Assembly: GCA_944380855.1 (NCBI GenBank)
Contig: CALWIW010000023.1
Span: forward strand, 1-35,259
Reading direction: 5' to 3'
DNA: 35,259 bases
From: an uncultured Clostridia bacterium
GTDB lineage: Bacteria > Bacillota > Clostridia > Oscillospirales > Acutalibacteraceae
The notes under the pieces were generated by a model. That model searched no databases. It was not told the DNA's origin and saw nothing but the letters and a program-made list of their open reading frames with translations. The position numbers were made by a program, and so were the translations under genes. Of the stretch, positions 15,430 through 24,409 are shown in pieces. Position 1 is the first letter of the stretch; each line of letters begins with the position of its first letter.

Positions 15430-17577
15430 GTGTCAGATAAGAATACGGGAAAGTTATCGGGTATGGATATACCCTATAACAACAGAGAATTGAGTTGGAT
15501 GGATTTTAATTACAGGGTTTTGGAAGAGGCTTTTGAAAAAGAAAACCCTGTACTTGAGCGTTTGAAGTTTCTTGCAATTACCGCTTCTAATCTTGATGAA
15601 TTTTTTATGGTGCGTGTTGCCGGAGTTATGGACGATATGCACGACAGAAGAAAGGAAGCTGATGTGTCCGGTCTTACGCCGAAACAGCTTTTTAAAAAGC
15701 TTACAGTAAAGATTCACGACTTTTGGAAAAAGCAGTACTCCTGTCTTAACAGAAGCATAATGCCGGTTCTCAATAAAAACGGTCTTCTTTTTATTTCAAT
15801 AAATGAGCTTAACGAAAAGCAAAAAGAGTTTGTGGACGATTATTATCATAAAATGGTTTTTCCGGTACTGACTCCCCTTGCGGTAGATACAAGCCGCCCG
15901 TTTCCGCTTTTGGCTAATAAAAGCTTAAATATTGCTGTCAGACTGAAAAGCGATGATGAGTCGGTGTTTGCTGTAGTTCAGGTTCCATCCTTGCTTCCAA
16001 GATTTATTGAACTTCCCCAAAGTGACGAAAAGGACAAAACAAGGAAGTTTATTATGCTTGAAGACATAATAATGGACAAGCTTGACTCATTGTTTGAACT
16101 TTATAAAATAGAAAAATTCTGTCCTTTCAGAGTTATTCGTGACAGTGATTTGGAAATAGATGAGGACGTTGACAATCTTTTGGTTGAAATTCAGCGTTCA
16201 ATTAAGAAGAGAAAAAGAGGTAAACCCGTTCGTCTTGAACTTATCAAGAATTGTGACGAAGATTTAAAGCGTTTCCTTGTAGAATCTTTTGACGTTGAGG
16301 AAGATGAAATATACGAATCAACAGGACCTCTTGATTTGACTTTCTTTTCAAAATTCGGAGGAATAGATGGCTGCGACAAATTAAGATTTGCTCCGATTGT
16401 ACCTGTTAATCCTCCTGCTGATTTTTATGGCTATGACGACTGCTTTAAAGCAATAAGGGAAAAAGACAGACTTGTTCATCATCCTTATGAAAGCTTTGAC
16501 GCCGTGCTGAACTTTGTTAAACAGGCTGCTTCCGACAGCAATGTTTTGGCAATAAAGCAAACACTTTACCGTGTAAGCGGTAATTCACCGATTATAGCCG
16601 CTCTTATAAAGGCTGCCGAGAACGGAAAACAGGTTACTGTTTTGGTAGAACTTAAAGCTCGCTTTGATGAAGAAAATAACATTCAGTGGGCTAAAAAGCT
16701 TGAAAAGGCAGGCTGCCATGTCATTTACGGTCTGACAGGACTTAAAACCCATTGTAAAATATGTCTTGTTGTCAGAAAGGAAGAAGATACAATCAGACGT
16801 TACCTTCACATGGGAACAGGCAATTACAACGATATTACAGCAAGGTTCTATACTGATATCGGACTTTTTACCTGCAAAGAGGAATACGGTGAGGACGCTT
16901 CTTCTTTGTTCAATGTTCTTACAGGCTATTCCTTGCCGCCTGAATATAATAAGTTTATTGTAGCTCCAAAGGGCATGAGAAATTTCTTTGAACAGGCTAT
17001 TATTAAGGAAACTGAAAATGCTAAAAACGGATTGCCATCGGGCATTACCGTTAAGGTGAACTCCCTTGTTGATCCGAGTATCATAAATCTTCTTTATAAA
17101 GCTTCACAGGCGGGAGTAAAAATTACGATGATTGTTCGAGGAATTTGCTGTCTTATTCCTGGTCTGAAAGGTATAAGTGAAAATATTACTATCTACAGCA
17201 TAGTCGGACAGCTTCTTGAACACAGCAGAATTTTCAAATTTGAAAACGGCGGAGAGCCGCTTATCTATATGGGTTCTGCTGACTGGATGCCGAGAAATCT
17301 TGACAGACGTGTTGAGCTTGTATTTCCCATTGAAGATCCCGATATTAAGAAGAGAGCATTTAAAATACTTGACATAATGCTCAGCGACACTGTGAATATG
17401 AGAATACAAAGACCTGATACAACATATCATATGGTTGACAGAAGAGGCAAAAAAGCTGTAAACAGTCAGCTTGAATTTTCTAAACGGGCTCAGAAACAGC
17501 AAAAGAATGCTATAAAAAACAATATAAACAATGAGGAGGTAGGAAAGCCGATAGGAACTCCTCAACTACCTAAATGA
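15430..17577 (+). CDS. ppk1: Polyphosphate kinase 1
   Basis: 715 residues, full length. It reversibly polymerises the gamma-phosphate of ATP into inorganic polyphosphate at the membrane. The N-terminal domain begins with YNNRELSWMDFNYRVLEEA and TASNLDEFFMVRVAG. The two phospholipase-D-like C-terminal halves carry the autophosphorylated His441 in LKTHCKICLV, and YLHMGTGNYND and SADWMPRNLDRRVEL are conserved. The start is GTG at 15430, with GGAGG 9 nt upstream. The last 40 residues are basic and Asn/Gln-rich, probably a disordered tail. It lies between dapB and a phosphofructokinase, 14 bases before the latter, so the three are likely co-transcribed. Confidence 0.95.
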   Translation: MSDKNTGKLSGMDIPYNNRELSWMDFNYRVLEEAFEKENPVLERLKFLAITASNLDEFFMVRVAGVMDDMHDRRKEADVSGLTPKQLFKKLTVKIHDFWKKQYSCLNRSIMPVLNKNGLLFISINELNEKQKEFVDDYYHKMVFPVLTPLAVDTSRPFPLLANKSLNIAVRLKSDDESVFAVVQVPSLLPRFIELPQSDEKDKTRKFIMLEDIIMDKLDSLFELYKIEKFCPFRVIRDSDLEIDEDVDNLLVEIQRSIKKRKRGKPVRLELIKNCDEDLKRFLVESFDVEEDEIYESTGPLDLTFFSKFGGIDGCDKLRFAPIVPVNPPADFYGYDDCFKAIREKDRLVHHPYESFDAVLNFVKQAASDSNVLAIKQTLYRVSGNSPIIAALIKAAENGKQVTVLVELKARFDEENNIQWAKKLEKAGCHVIYGLTGLKTHCKICLVVRKEEDTIRRYLHMGTGNYNDITARFYTDIGLFTCKEEYGEDASSLFNVLTGYSLPPEYNKFIVAPKGMRNFFEQAIIKETENAKNGLPSGITVKVNSLVDPSIINLLYKASQAGVKITMIVRGICCLIPGLKGISENITIYSIVGQLLEHSRIFKFENGGEPLIYMGSADWMPRNLDRRVELVFPIEDPDIKKRAFKILDIMLSDTVNMRIQRPDTTYHMVDRRGKKAVNSQLEFSKRAQKQQKNAIKNNINNEEVGKPIGTPQLPK

Positions 17578-17591
17578 AAGGATGTTGAAAC

Positions 17592-18668
17592 ATGAAACGA
17601 ATCGGTATTTTGACTAGCGGCGGTGACTGCCAGGGACTTAACGCTACAATAAGAGGCGTTGCAAAAACCCTGTATGCCCACTACGGAGATGACGTTAAAA
17701 TTTACGGAATCATCGACGGTTACAGAGGCTTGATTTACGGCGAGTATAAAGAGATGAAGCCTGAGGATTTTTCCGGAATTTTAACAAGGGGCGGCACAAT
17801 TTTAGGTACTTCAAGACAGCCCTTTAAGCTTATGCGTGTTATTGACGAAACCTCTGTTGACAAGGTGAAGGAAATGAAGCGTCATTATCAGGAAATGAAG
17901 CTTGACTGCCTTGTTGTTCTCGGCGGCAACGGCACTCAGAAATCCGCTAATATGCTTTCGGAAGAGGGAATGAACGTAATAGGTCTTCCGAAGACTATAG
18001 ATAATGACCTTTGGGGTACAGATATTACTTTCGGTTTCCAAAGTGCTGTGGATATTGCTACTAATGTTATTGACTGTATTCATACCACTGCCACTTCCCA
18101 CGGAAGAGTGTTTATTGTTGAACTTATGGGTCATAAAGCAGGCTGGCTTACCCTTCATGCAGGTATTGCAGGCGGTGCCGACGTTATTCTTATTCCCGAA
18201 ATTCCATATGATATAAACTCTGTTATTAAAACAGTCAAGGACAGAACAAAGCAGGGAAAGAATTTCTCCATTATCGCTGTTGCGGAAGGTGCTATTACAA
18301 AAGAGGTTGCGGCTATGAAGAAAAAAGAGAGAAAAGCCGCTATGGCTTCTCTTGAATATCCGTCAATTTCTTATAAAATTGCTCATGAGATTGAGCAGGC
18401 TACAGGACAGGAAACAAGAGTTACTGTACCAGGTCATTTCCAGAGAGGCGGAAGTCCTGACCCGTATGACAGAGTGATTTCCACAAGGTTTGGAGTAAAT
18501 GCCGCAAAGCTTATCATAGAAGAAAAGTACGGCTATCTTGTTGCTATGCAGAATAACGAGGTAGTTCCTGTTCCTCTTAAAGAGATTGCAGGCAAGCTTA
18601 AATCTGTTCCGCCGGACTGCGATTTGGTAAAAGAAGCAAAGCTTCTCGGAATAAGCTTTGGCGAATAA
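17592..18668 (+). CDS. pfkA: 6-phosphofructokinase, group III type
   Basis: 358 residues. It phosphorylates fructose 6-phosphate in glycolysis. The motifs are TSGGDCQGLNATIRG, GGNGTQ (111-116) and PKTIDND (133-139), with the catalytic Asp in TIDND. The Gly in GGNGT is the ATP-type residue, whereas Lys134 in PKTIDND is the one seen in PPi-type and group III enzymes. This mixed pair is typical of group III, several of which use ATP. The phosphoryl donor should be measured rather than assumed. AAAGGATG precedes the ATG. The gene lies 14 bases after ppk1 and before a terminator. Confidence 0.92.
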   Translation: MKRIGILTSGGDCQGLNATIRGVAKTLYAHYGDDVKIYGIIDGYRGLIYGEYKEMKPEDFSGILTRGGTILGTSRQPFKLMRVIDETSVDKVKEMKRHYQEMKLDCLVVLGGNGTQKSANMLSEEGMNVIGLPKTIDNDLWGTDITFGFQSAVDIATNVIDCIHTTATSHGRVFIVELMGHKAGWLTLHAGIAGGADVILIPEIPYDINSVIKTVKDRTKQGKNFSIIAVAEGAITKEVAAMKKKERKAAMASLEYPSISYKIAHEIEQATGQETRVTVPGHFQRGGSPDPYDRVISTRFGVNAAKLIIEEKYGYLVAMQNNEVVPVPLKEIAGKLKSVPPDCDLVKEAKLLGISFGE

Positions 18669-18683
18669 ATAATTTAATTGGTG

Positions 18684-18716
18684 AAAACAGCGTGTCATAT
18701 GATACGCTGTTTTTTG
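18684..18716 (+). terminator. Intrinsic terminator after pfkA
   Basis: Stem AACAGCGTGT/ATACGCTGTT (18686-18695/18702-18711) with one G-U pair and the loop CATATG, followed by TTTTT. It closes the dapB-ppk1-pfkA unit. Confidence 0.87.
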
Positions 18717-18757
18717 ACGGTAAGTAAGATTTTGAATTAAGTTTTTAAGGTGATAAT

Positions 18758-19333
18758 ATGGGAATCTTGGAAATGGTATTGATAGGAGTGGGCCTTGCCA
18801 TGGACGCTTTTGCGGTGTCGGTATGTAAGGGTCTGAGTATGAGAAAAATTAATTATAAGCAGGCATTTATTACAGCGTTGTTTTTCGGCGGATTTCAGGC
18901 ACTTATGCCTTTTATCGGCTGGCTTTTAGGCACCCAGTTTGAAAAGTATATAACTGCCGTTGACCACTGGATTGCTTTTCTTCTGTTATTGTTTATAGGA
19001 GGTAAGATGATAATTGAGGTCATTAAGGAACATAATAACGACAGTGATGAAGATGAGAATGAATGTAAGTTCAGCTATAAACAGCTTACCGCAGAGGCTG
19101 TAGCCACCAGTATTGACGCACTTGCGGTGGGAATTACTTTTGCTTTTCTAAATACCGGAATTGCTTTGCCTGCTTCCATAATAGGAATTGTTACTTTTGT
19201 AATTGCCTTTGGGGGAGTTGCAATAGGAAATCGCTTCGGTGCGAAATTTAAGTCTAAAGCTGAACTTGCAGGAGGAATTATTCTTGTTCTAATCGGTATA
19301 AAAATTCTTGTTGAACATCTTATGGGCGGTTAA
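18758..19333 (+). CDS. mntP: Manganese efflux pump MntP
   Basis: 191 residues with six hydrophobic segments. The two family repeats are visible as VGLAMDAFAVSVCKG and ATSIDALAVGITFAF, each with the membrane-embedded acidic residue thought to bind Mn2+. The protein exports manganese from the cytoplasm. AAGGTGAT lies 3-4 nt before the ATG. Many mntP genes are preceded by a Mn-sensing yybP-ykoY riboswitch. Only 42 bases separate this start from the pfkA terminator, so no such element fits here. Confidence 0.92.
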   Translation: MGILEMVLIGVGLAMDAFAVSVCKGLSMRKINYKQAFITALFFGGFQALMPFIGWLLGTQFEKYITAVDHWIAFLLLLFIGGKMIIEVIKEHNNDSDEDENECKFSYKQLTAEAVATSIDALAVGITFAFLNTGIALPASIIGIVTFVIAFGGVAIGNRFGAKFKSKAELAGGIILVLIGIKILVEHLMGG

Positions 19334-19346
19334 TAGTCAAAATGTG

Positions 19347-19375
19347 TTGTATTTTTTCTCTGTTTGGTGTATTAT
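19347..19375 (+). promoter_or_regulatory. Probable uvrA promoter
   Basis: TTGTAT (19347-19352), 17-bp spacer, TATTAT (19370-19375). Alternative -10 strings (TATACT at 19375-19380) overlap, so the exact register is uncertain. It lies about 45-70 bases before the start codon. Confidence 0.5.
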
Positions 19376-19387
19376 ATACTTAATAAG

Positions 19388-19401
19388 CAAACAAATATTC
19401 G
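19388..19401 (+). promoter_or_regulatory. Candidate LexA (SOS) box upstream of uvrA
   Basis: CAAACAAATATTCG matches the Gram-positive SOS box CGAACRNRYGTTYG at 12 of 14 positions (mismatches at 2 and 10). It lies just past the likely transcription start and before the ribosome site, a good place for a repressor. uvrA is an SOS gene in Bacillus. Confidence 0.55.
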
Positions 19402-19419
19402 TATTGAGAGGTAAAAAAT

Positions 19420-22254
19420 ATGCCTATAGATAAAATTGTCGTTAAGGGTGCCAGAGAACACAATTTAAAAAATATTGATGTGGAGATACCCAGAGATAAG
19501 CTTGTGGTGATTACCGGTTTGTCAGGCTCGGGAAAATCTTCTCTTGCTTTTGATACCATATATGCGGAGGGTCAAAGAAGATATGTAGAAAGCCTTTCTT
19601 CCTATGCAAGACAGTTCTTAGGTCAAATGGAAAAACCAGACGTTGACAGTATAGACGGACTTTCTCCGGCAATTTCCATTGATCAGAAAACCACATCGAA
19701 AAATCCCCGTTCAACTGTTGGTACGGTAACCGAAATTTACGATTATTTAAGACTTTTATACGCAAGGATAGGTGTTCCTCATTGTCCTGTATGCGGCCGT
19801 GAAATAACAAGACAAACGGTTGACCAAATAGTGGACAAGGTTTTGTCTTTTGAAGAGGGAAGTAAAATTCAGATTTTAGCACCTACAATCAGAGGAAGAA
19901 AGGGAACTCACAAAAAGGAACTTGAAGCAGCTAAGAAAAGCGGATTTGTCCGTGTAAGGATTGACGGAATTATATACGACCTTTCAGAGGAAATAAACCT
20001 TGAAAAAAATAAAAAGCATACTGTTGAAATAGTAATTGACCGTCTTGTTATAAAAGATGGTATCCGCTCCCGGCTTGCAGACAGTATAGAAACTGCCTCC
20101 AAGCTTACAGGAGGAATTGCTGTTGTAAATGTTTTAGGCGGAGAGGATTATTTGTTTTCTCAGAATTTTGCCTGTCCCGACCATGGAATCAGCATAGACG
20201 AGCTTTCCCCGAGAATGTTTTCTTTTAACAATCCTTTCGGTGCCTGTAAAAAATGTACCGGTTTGGGAGTCTTTATGAGAGTCGATCCGGATTTGGTTGT
20301 GCCTAATAAGGAGCTTTCAATAAACCAGGGAGCTATAAAAGCAGGCGGCTGGGCAATGGAGGGAAACACCATTGCAAATATGTATTTTACAGCCCTTGCA
20401 AAGAAATATAACTTTTCTCTTGATACCCCTTACAAGGAATTGTCTAAAGAGGTTCAGGATATAATTTTGTATGGTACAAATGGAGAAAAGCTTAATCTTG
20501 AACGTGTAAGCAATCATTTTACCGGTACTTACCAAGCCGCTTTTGAGGGCATTATCAATAATTTGGAAAGACGTTTTAAAGAAACCTCAAGCAACTGGAT
20601 AAAAGAAGAAATCGAATCCTATATGACTGCCAGTCCATGCGAGGAATGTCACGGAAAAAGACTGTCTCCTGAGAGTCTTGCTGTGACAGTGGGAGGAATA
20701 AATATTAGTGACTTCTGCGAAATGTCAGTTGTAAAGGCTTTGGAGTTTATAAATAATTTGGAACTGACAGACAGGGAAAAGATGATTGCTAAGTTGATTT
20801 TAAGAGAGATAAGAGAAAGACTTACTTTCTTGAACAGCGTCGGTCTCGGTTATCTCACTCTTTCAAGAAGTTCAGGTACTCTTTCCGGAGGAGAAAGCCA
20901 AAGAATAAGACTTGCTACCCAGATAGGAAGCTCCCTGACCGGAGTTTTATATATTCTTGACGAGCCAAGTATCGGACTTCATCAGCGTGACAACACAAAG
21001 CTTTTAAATACATTGAAACGTTTGAGAGATTTAGGAAATACAGTGATTGTGGTGGAACATGATGAAGAAACAATGACAGCGGCTGATTATATTGTGGATA
21101 TAGGCCCAGGTGCAGGAATACACGGTGGTGAAGTTGTTTGCTGTGGTGACGCAAAACAAATAATGGATTGTGAGAAGTCGATGACAGGCCAGTATCTCAG
21201 CGGAAAGAGAAAGGTTTTGATACCGGAAAAAAGGCGTGAAGGAAACGGTAAGTTTTTTGAAATTATCGGTGCCGAGCAAAACAATTTAAAGAAAATTAAT
21301 GCAAAAATACCCCTTGGCAAATTTGTATGTGTAACAGGTGTTTCCGGCTCGGGAAAATCATCTTTGATTAATGAAATTCTTTATAAAAAATTAGCGGCTG
21401 ATTTAAACGGAGCGAAAACCCGTCCGGGAAAATGCAAAGGCTTTAAAGGTATAGAAAATCTTGATAAGGTTATAGATATTAATCAAAGCCCTATCGGAAG
21501 AACTCCACGTTCCAATCCCGCCACATACACAGGAGTATTTACGGATATAAGAGAGCTTTTTGCTTCAACACAGGAAGCAAAAATGCGTGGCTTTACATCA
21601 GGAAGATTTTCATTTAATGTAAAGGGCGGAAGATGCGAAGCCTGCGAAGGCGACGGAATTTTAAAAATAGAGATGCACTTTTTGCCTGATATATATGTTC
21701 CCTGTGATGTATGCAAGGGAAGAAGATACAACAGAGAAACCCTTGAAGTTAAATACAAGGGAAAATCTATTTATGATGTTTTGGAAATGACTGTTGAAGA
21801 GGGCTGTGAGTTTTTTGAAAATATTCCGAAAATCAGCAGAAAGTTACAGACACTGAAAGATGTGGGACTTGGATATATTAAAATAGGTCAGCCTGCTACA
21901 ACTCTTTCCGGAGGAGAGGCACAGCGTGTAAAGCTTGCCACCGAGCTTTCAAAAAGAAGTACGGGGCGTACTATGTATATCTTGGACGAGCCTACAACAG
22001 GGCTTCATATTGCTGATGTTCATAAGCTCATAGACGTACTCCAAAAGCTTGTAGACAACGGTAATACCGTTGTTGTTATAGAGCATAATCTTGATTTAAT
22101 AAAAACAGCGGACCACATTATTGATTTGGGTCCTGAGGGAGGCAGTGACGGAGGACTGATCATTGCCGAAGGCACGCCCGAAGAAATAATCAAATGTGAA
22201 AAGTCCTATACAGGTCAATACCTAAAGGCTATGTTTGAAAAATACAATAGCTGA
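19420..22254 (+). CDS. uvrA: Excinuclease ABC subunit A
   Basis: 944 residues, full length. It is the damage-recognition ATPase of nucleotide-excision repair, working as a dimer with UvrB. It has two ABC ATPase modules with Walker [10 protein letters not shown] (near residue 31) and GVSGSGKSS (near 643), signature motifs [15 protein letters not shown] and [15 protein letters not shown], and Walker [11 protein letters not shown] and [10 protein letters not shown]. The zinc modules CPVC...CPDH...CKKC and CEACEGDG...CDVCKG are complete. GAGAGG lies about 8 nt before the ATG. No uvrB or uvrC is in the window. A holin-like gene follows after 43 bases, separated by a hairpin that also contains that gene's ribosome site. 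Confidence 0.97.
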   Translation: MPIDKIVVKGAREHNLKNIDVEIPRDKLVVITGLSGSGKSSLAFDTIYAEGQRRYVESLSSYARQFLGQMEKPDVDSIDGLSPAISIDQKTTSKNPRSTVGTVTEIYDYLRLLYARIGVPHCPVCGREITRQTVDQIVDKVLSFEEGSKIQILAPTIRGRKGTHKKELEAAKKSGFVRVRIDGIIYDLSEEINLEKNKKHTVEIVIDRLVIKDGIRSRLADSIETASKLTGGIAVVNVLGGEDYLFSQNFACPDHGISIDELSPRMFSFNNPFGACKKCTGLGVFMRVDPDLVVPNKELSINQGAIKAGGWAMEGNTIANMYFTALAKKYNFSLDTPYKELSKEVQDIILYGTNGEKLNLERVSNHFTGTYQAAFEGIINNLERRFKETSSNWIKEEIESYMTASPCEECHGKRLSPESLAVTVGGINISDFCEMSVVKALEFINNLELTDREKMIAKLILREIRERLTFLNSVGLGYLTLSRSSGTLSGGESQRIRLATQIGSSLTGVLYILDEPSIGLHQRDNTKLLNTLKRLRDLGNTVIVVEHDEETMTAADYIVDIGPGAGIHGGEVVCCGDAKQIMDCEKSMTGQYLSGKRKVLIPEKRREGNGKFFEIIGAEQNNLKKINAKIPLGKFVCVTGVSGSGKSSLINEILYKKLAADLNGAKTRPGKCKGFKGIENLDKVIDINQSPIGRTPRSNPATYTGVFTDIRELFASTQEAKMRGFTSGRFSFNVKGGRCEACEGDGILKIEMHFLPDIYVPCDVCKGRRYNRETLEVKYKGKSIYDVLEMTVEEGCEFFENIPKISRKLQTLKDVGLGYIKIGQPATTLSGGEAQRVKLATELSKRSTGRTMYILDEPTTGLHIADVHKLIDVLQKLVDNGNTVVVIEHNLDLIKTADHIIDLGPEGGSDGGLIIAEGTPEEIIKCEKSYTGQYLKAMFEKYNS

Positions 22255-22259
22255 CATGA

Positions 22260-22297
22260 AAAATCACCTCTGAATATAATGTATCGGAGGTGATTTT
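22260..22297 (+). promoter_or_regulatory. Hairpin that pairs the ribosome site of the holin-like gene
   Basis: 14-bp stem AAAATCACCTCTGA (22260-22273)/TCGGAGGTGATTTT (22284-22297) with one G-U pair and a 10-nt AT-rich loop. The 3' arm contains GGAGG (22286-22290), 7 nt from the GTG start at 22298, so the site is fully paired. The 5' arm has ATCACCTC, the same as the 3' end of 16S rRNA. It could also serve as a terminator for uvrA, but the U-run is only four and lies within the stem. Confidence 0.75.
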
Positions 22298-22717
22298 GTG
22301 TTAGTAATCTTAGATACGGGACACAGTTTCTTTAAAGCTGTTTTTATATATTTTTTTGAAGAATTTGACCTTTGGCTTTCTTCGTATTTTGCCTTGATTT
22401 TTTTAGGCGTAGTAGTTTTTATAGTTCAGAAAATATATTTAAAAACATTTTCCTTTATCGGTGTTTTAAAGTATATGGGAAGAAAATTACTTTCCCTTGT
22501 ACTTGTGTGTCTTGCAGTTGTTTTGCAGAAAATTATTCCTATGGAAATGTCTTTTAGAGAAATTACCTTGCTTTTTCTTGTAATAAATCAAAGTCTTGAA
22601 ATATTGAAATATGCTGACAAAATTGTTCCTGTTCCTAAAAAAGTAACTGAAGCATTGGAAAAACTTCAGCAGACAAACGAAAAAGATAATTCTGAAAATG
22701 TCAAAAGAGATGAATAG
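22298..22717 (+). CDS. Phage_holin_4-like small membrane protein
   Basis: 139 residues with three or four hydrophobic segments (about 6-24, 27-45, 65-82 and 86-104). The C-terminal half, from KYMGRKLLSL to FREITLLFLVINQSLEILKYADKIVPVPKKVTEALEKL, follows the pattern of the toxin-secretion/phage-lysis holin family (an Ile/Glu helix followed by a P-x-P before a closing helix). The start is GTG at 22298. No endolysin or phage genes are near, so it is a solitary copy. A role in protein export, lysis or envelope function cannot be told from sequence. Its ribosome site lies in a strong hairpin just after uvrA, so translation may be low or controlled. Confidence 0.7.
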   Translation: MLVILDTGHSFFKAVFIYFFEEFDLWLSSYFALIFLGVVVFIVQKIYLKTFSFIGVLKYMGRKLLSLVLVCLAVVLQKIIPMEMSFREITLLFLVINQSLEILKYADKIVPVPKKVTEALEKLQQTNEKDNSENVKRDE

Positions 22718-22748
22718 GTATAAATTTTATATTTTTGTCTGCAATATT

Positions 22749-22788
22749 AAAACCAAAGCGTCATAAAAAAGAGTGACGCTTTGGTTTT
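22749..22788. terminator. Bidirectional terminator between convergent genes
   Basis: Perfect 15-bp stem AAAACCAAAGCGTCA (22749-22763)/TGACGCTTTGGTTTT (22774-22788) with a 10-nt loop. The ends give U-tracts in both directions, serving the holin-like gene (plus) and the HAD gene (minus, stop at 22790). Confidence 0.92.
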
Positions 22789-22789
22789 A

Positions 22790-23347
22790 TCAATTCCAAT
22801 CAGTTATATTATTTCCTTTTACAAGAAAAGCCTTCTGAGATATTTGAGCAAGGGGTGTATCGCTTTTACTGTCGGAGTAAAACTCTTCGATTATTCCGTC
22901 AGGAAATTCCTCATAAAACCGTCTGACCTTTTCTTTTCCGTGACAGTTAACACCGTTGTATTTTCCGGTTTTTTTATCTACAGGTGATGCAATGAGATAT
23001 TTTATCCCAAGCCTTTTGCAAATAGGGGTTAGCAGAAATACAGATGAAGCGGAAATTATAACGTCATCAGTTTTTTGCTGTTTAATATACCAGTCTTTTA
23101 TGTTTTTTATATGTGTAGTCCAAAAGTCCTGCAAGTCTTTTTCTAAATCTATACATTTTAAAAACCTGTACATTTTCTCTTTAAACTGAGTTTTATTTCC
23201 GTTTTTAAACAAATAGTATTGTAAAAAACCTGTTGTTAGAGCCGGCATATATTTTATCATAGCCGGATGCCGTTTTAAGCAAAAAAAGTAAAAATGTGCG
23301 GTGGAATCGCCTTTGTAAATTGTATTGTCAAAATCGTATACGTTCAT
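22790..23347 (-). CDS. HAD-IB family phosphatase
   Basis: 185 residues. The three HAD motifs are present: DFDNT (Asp5 and Asp7) at the N-terminus, ISASS near residue 95, and YSDSKSDTPL near 153. It falls in the PSPase-like IB subfamily with a helical cap. The substrate is unknown; relatives act on phosphoserine and on other small or lipid-linked phosphates. The ATG at 23347 puts DFDNT at residues 5-9, as normal, and AAAGG lies 9 nt upstream. A longer frame from 23392 overlaps the -10 box and is rejected. It is a single-gene unit with a strong promoter and terminator. Confidence 0.87.
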   Translation of the reverse strand: MNVYDFDNTIYKGDSTAHFYFFCLKRHPAMIKYMPALTTGFLQYYLFKNGNKTQFKEKMYRFLKCIDLEKDLQDFWTTHIKNIKDWYIKQQKTDDVIISASSVFLLTPICKRLGIKYLIASPVDKKTGKYNGVNCHGKEKVRRFYEEFPDGIIEEFYSDSKSDTPLAQISQKAFLVKGNNITDWN

Positions 23348-23377
23348 ATTAAACAACCTTTTCAATAATATATTAAA

Positions 23378-23406
23378 ATTATACGGTTGCATATTCTGTT
23401 CGTCAA
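23378..23406 (-). promoter_or_regulatory. Promoter of the HAD phosphatase gene
   Basis: On the minus strand: -35 TTGACG (23401-23406), 17-bp spacer, -10 TATAAT (23378-23383). Near-consensus and 30 bases before the start codon. Confidence 0.85.
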
Positions 23407-23453
23407 TAGAATTTTTTCATCACAAATAAAAATATGTTTATTTATTTAAGTGG

Positions 23454-23482
23454 TTGCGTAAATAAAACTATTATAGTATAAT
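23454..23482 (+). promoter_or_regulatory. Promoter of the DUF5685/J-domain operon
   Basis: -35 TTGCGT (23454-23459), 17-bp spacer, -10 TATAAT (23477-23482). The leader is about 33 nt. It is divergent from the HAD promoter, with 47 bases between the -35 boxes. Confidence 0.8.
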
Positions 23483-23521
23483 AAAGCTGATATGTTATTT
23501 TCTATTTAGGATGTGTAACGT

Positions 23522-24409
23522 GTGTTTGGTTATGTACAGATAGAAAAAAGCGAACTTCTTGTAAAAGAGTATGAAACTTACAAAAGTATATATTGTACCC
23601 TTTGCAAAACCTTGGGCAAAGAGTACTCTGTTTTTTCAAGATTTATTTTAAGTTATGATTTTACTTTTTTTGCAGCACTCAGCATGGGTGTGCATGATGA
23701 AAAAGTGTGTTTTAAAAAAGGAAGATGTACTTTTAATCCTCTGAAAAAATGCGTGTTTTGCGGCGTTGAAAATGAAGATATGAAAAAAGCCGCTGCACTT
23801 TCTGTTATTACGGCATTTTATAAGCTAAAAGATGATATAAATGACGGGGGATTAGGAAAGAAGCTTCGTTCTTATCTTGTTTATCCGTTCTTTGCAAGAT
23901 GGAGAAAAAAAGCCGCCAAGAAGTATCCTGAATATGAAGAAGCTGTATCAAATATGTCCGAAATGCAGGAGCAAGTTGAAAAGGACCCCATGTGTCATAT
24001 TGATATGGCAGCTGAACCAACCGCAAAAATGCTGGCTTCTGTTATGCAGCTGCAGGGCTCTGATGATTTTGAAAAACGAGTGTTTTTCGAGCTTGGCTAT
24101 CATTTAGGAAGATGGATATATTTTATTGACGCTGTTGACGACTTGCAGAAAGATAAAAAAAGAGGCTGTTTTAATCCTTTCCTAAAATTGTCAGATTATG
24201 AAGACGGTAAAGAAAAGGAAGAAAGCTTTAGGCAGTATTGCAGCGAAGTTTTAAATCAATCTATGTGTTTAAGTTACAATGCATATAATTTAATTGATAT
24301 TAAAAGATTTAAAGGAATTATAGATAATATTTACCTTAAAGGACTTCCTGTTGTTCAAAGGAAAGTTTTATTTGGAAAAGGAGAATTTAACAATGAAGAA
24401 TCCCTATGA
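23522..24409 (+). CDS. DUF5685 family protein with isoprenoid-synthase-like Asp motifs
   Basis: 295 residues, mostly helical. The N-terminus [20 protein letters not shown] followed by YCTLCKTLG matches DUF5685, a family I know only as uncharacterised. Cys pairs at 25/28 and 77/80 could bind metal. Two acidic clusters stand out: DDINDGG (104-110) and [18 protein letters not shown] (203-220). Their order and spacing recall the two Mg-binding Asp motifs of class I isoprenoid or squalene/phytoene synthases. The start is GTG at 23522, with AGGATG just upstream. Its last 17 bases overlap the J-domain gene, so the two are co-translated. The family call is likely; the enzyme idea is inference from motifs alone. 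Confidence 0.78.
   Translation: MFGYVQIEKSELLVKEYETYKSIYCTLCKTLGKEYSVFSRFILSYDFTFFAALSMGVHDEKVCFKKGRCTFNPLKKCVFCGVENEDMKKAAALSVITAFYKLKDDINDGGLGKKLRSYLVYPFFARWRKKAAKKYPEYEEAVSNMSEMQEQVEKDPMCHIDMAAEPTAKMLASVMQLQGSDDFEKRVFFELGYHLGRWIYFIDAVDDLQKDKKRGCFNPFLKLSDYEDGKEKEESFRQYCSEVLNQSMCLSYNAYNLIDIKRFKGIIDNIYLKGLPVVQRKVLFGKGEFNNEESL

Noticed and set aside
17532-17564. TGAGGAG/CTCCTCA inverted repeat at the end of ppk1
   Set aside because: It lies within coding sequence, has a 19-nt loop and no T-tract. Not convincing as a terminator or control element.
17104-17565. Open frame of 153 codons opposite ppk1
   Set aside because: It is antisense to the conserved C-terminal half of polyphosphate kinase and shows no family pattern.
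18716-18757. yybP-ykoY manganese riboswitch before mntP
   Set aside because: Only about 40 bases separate the upstream terminator from the start codon, too short for that element.
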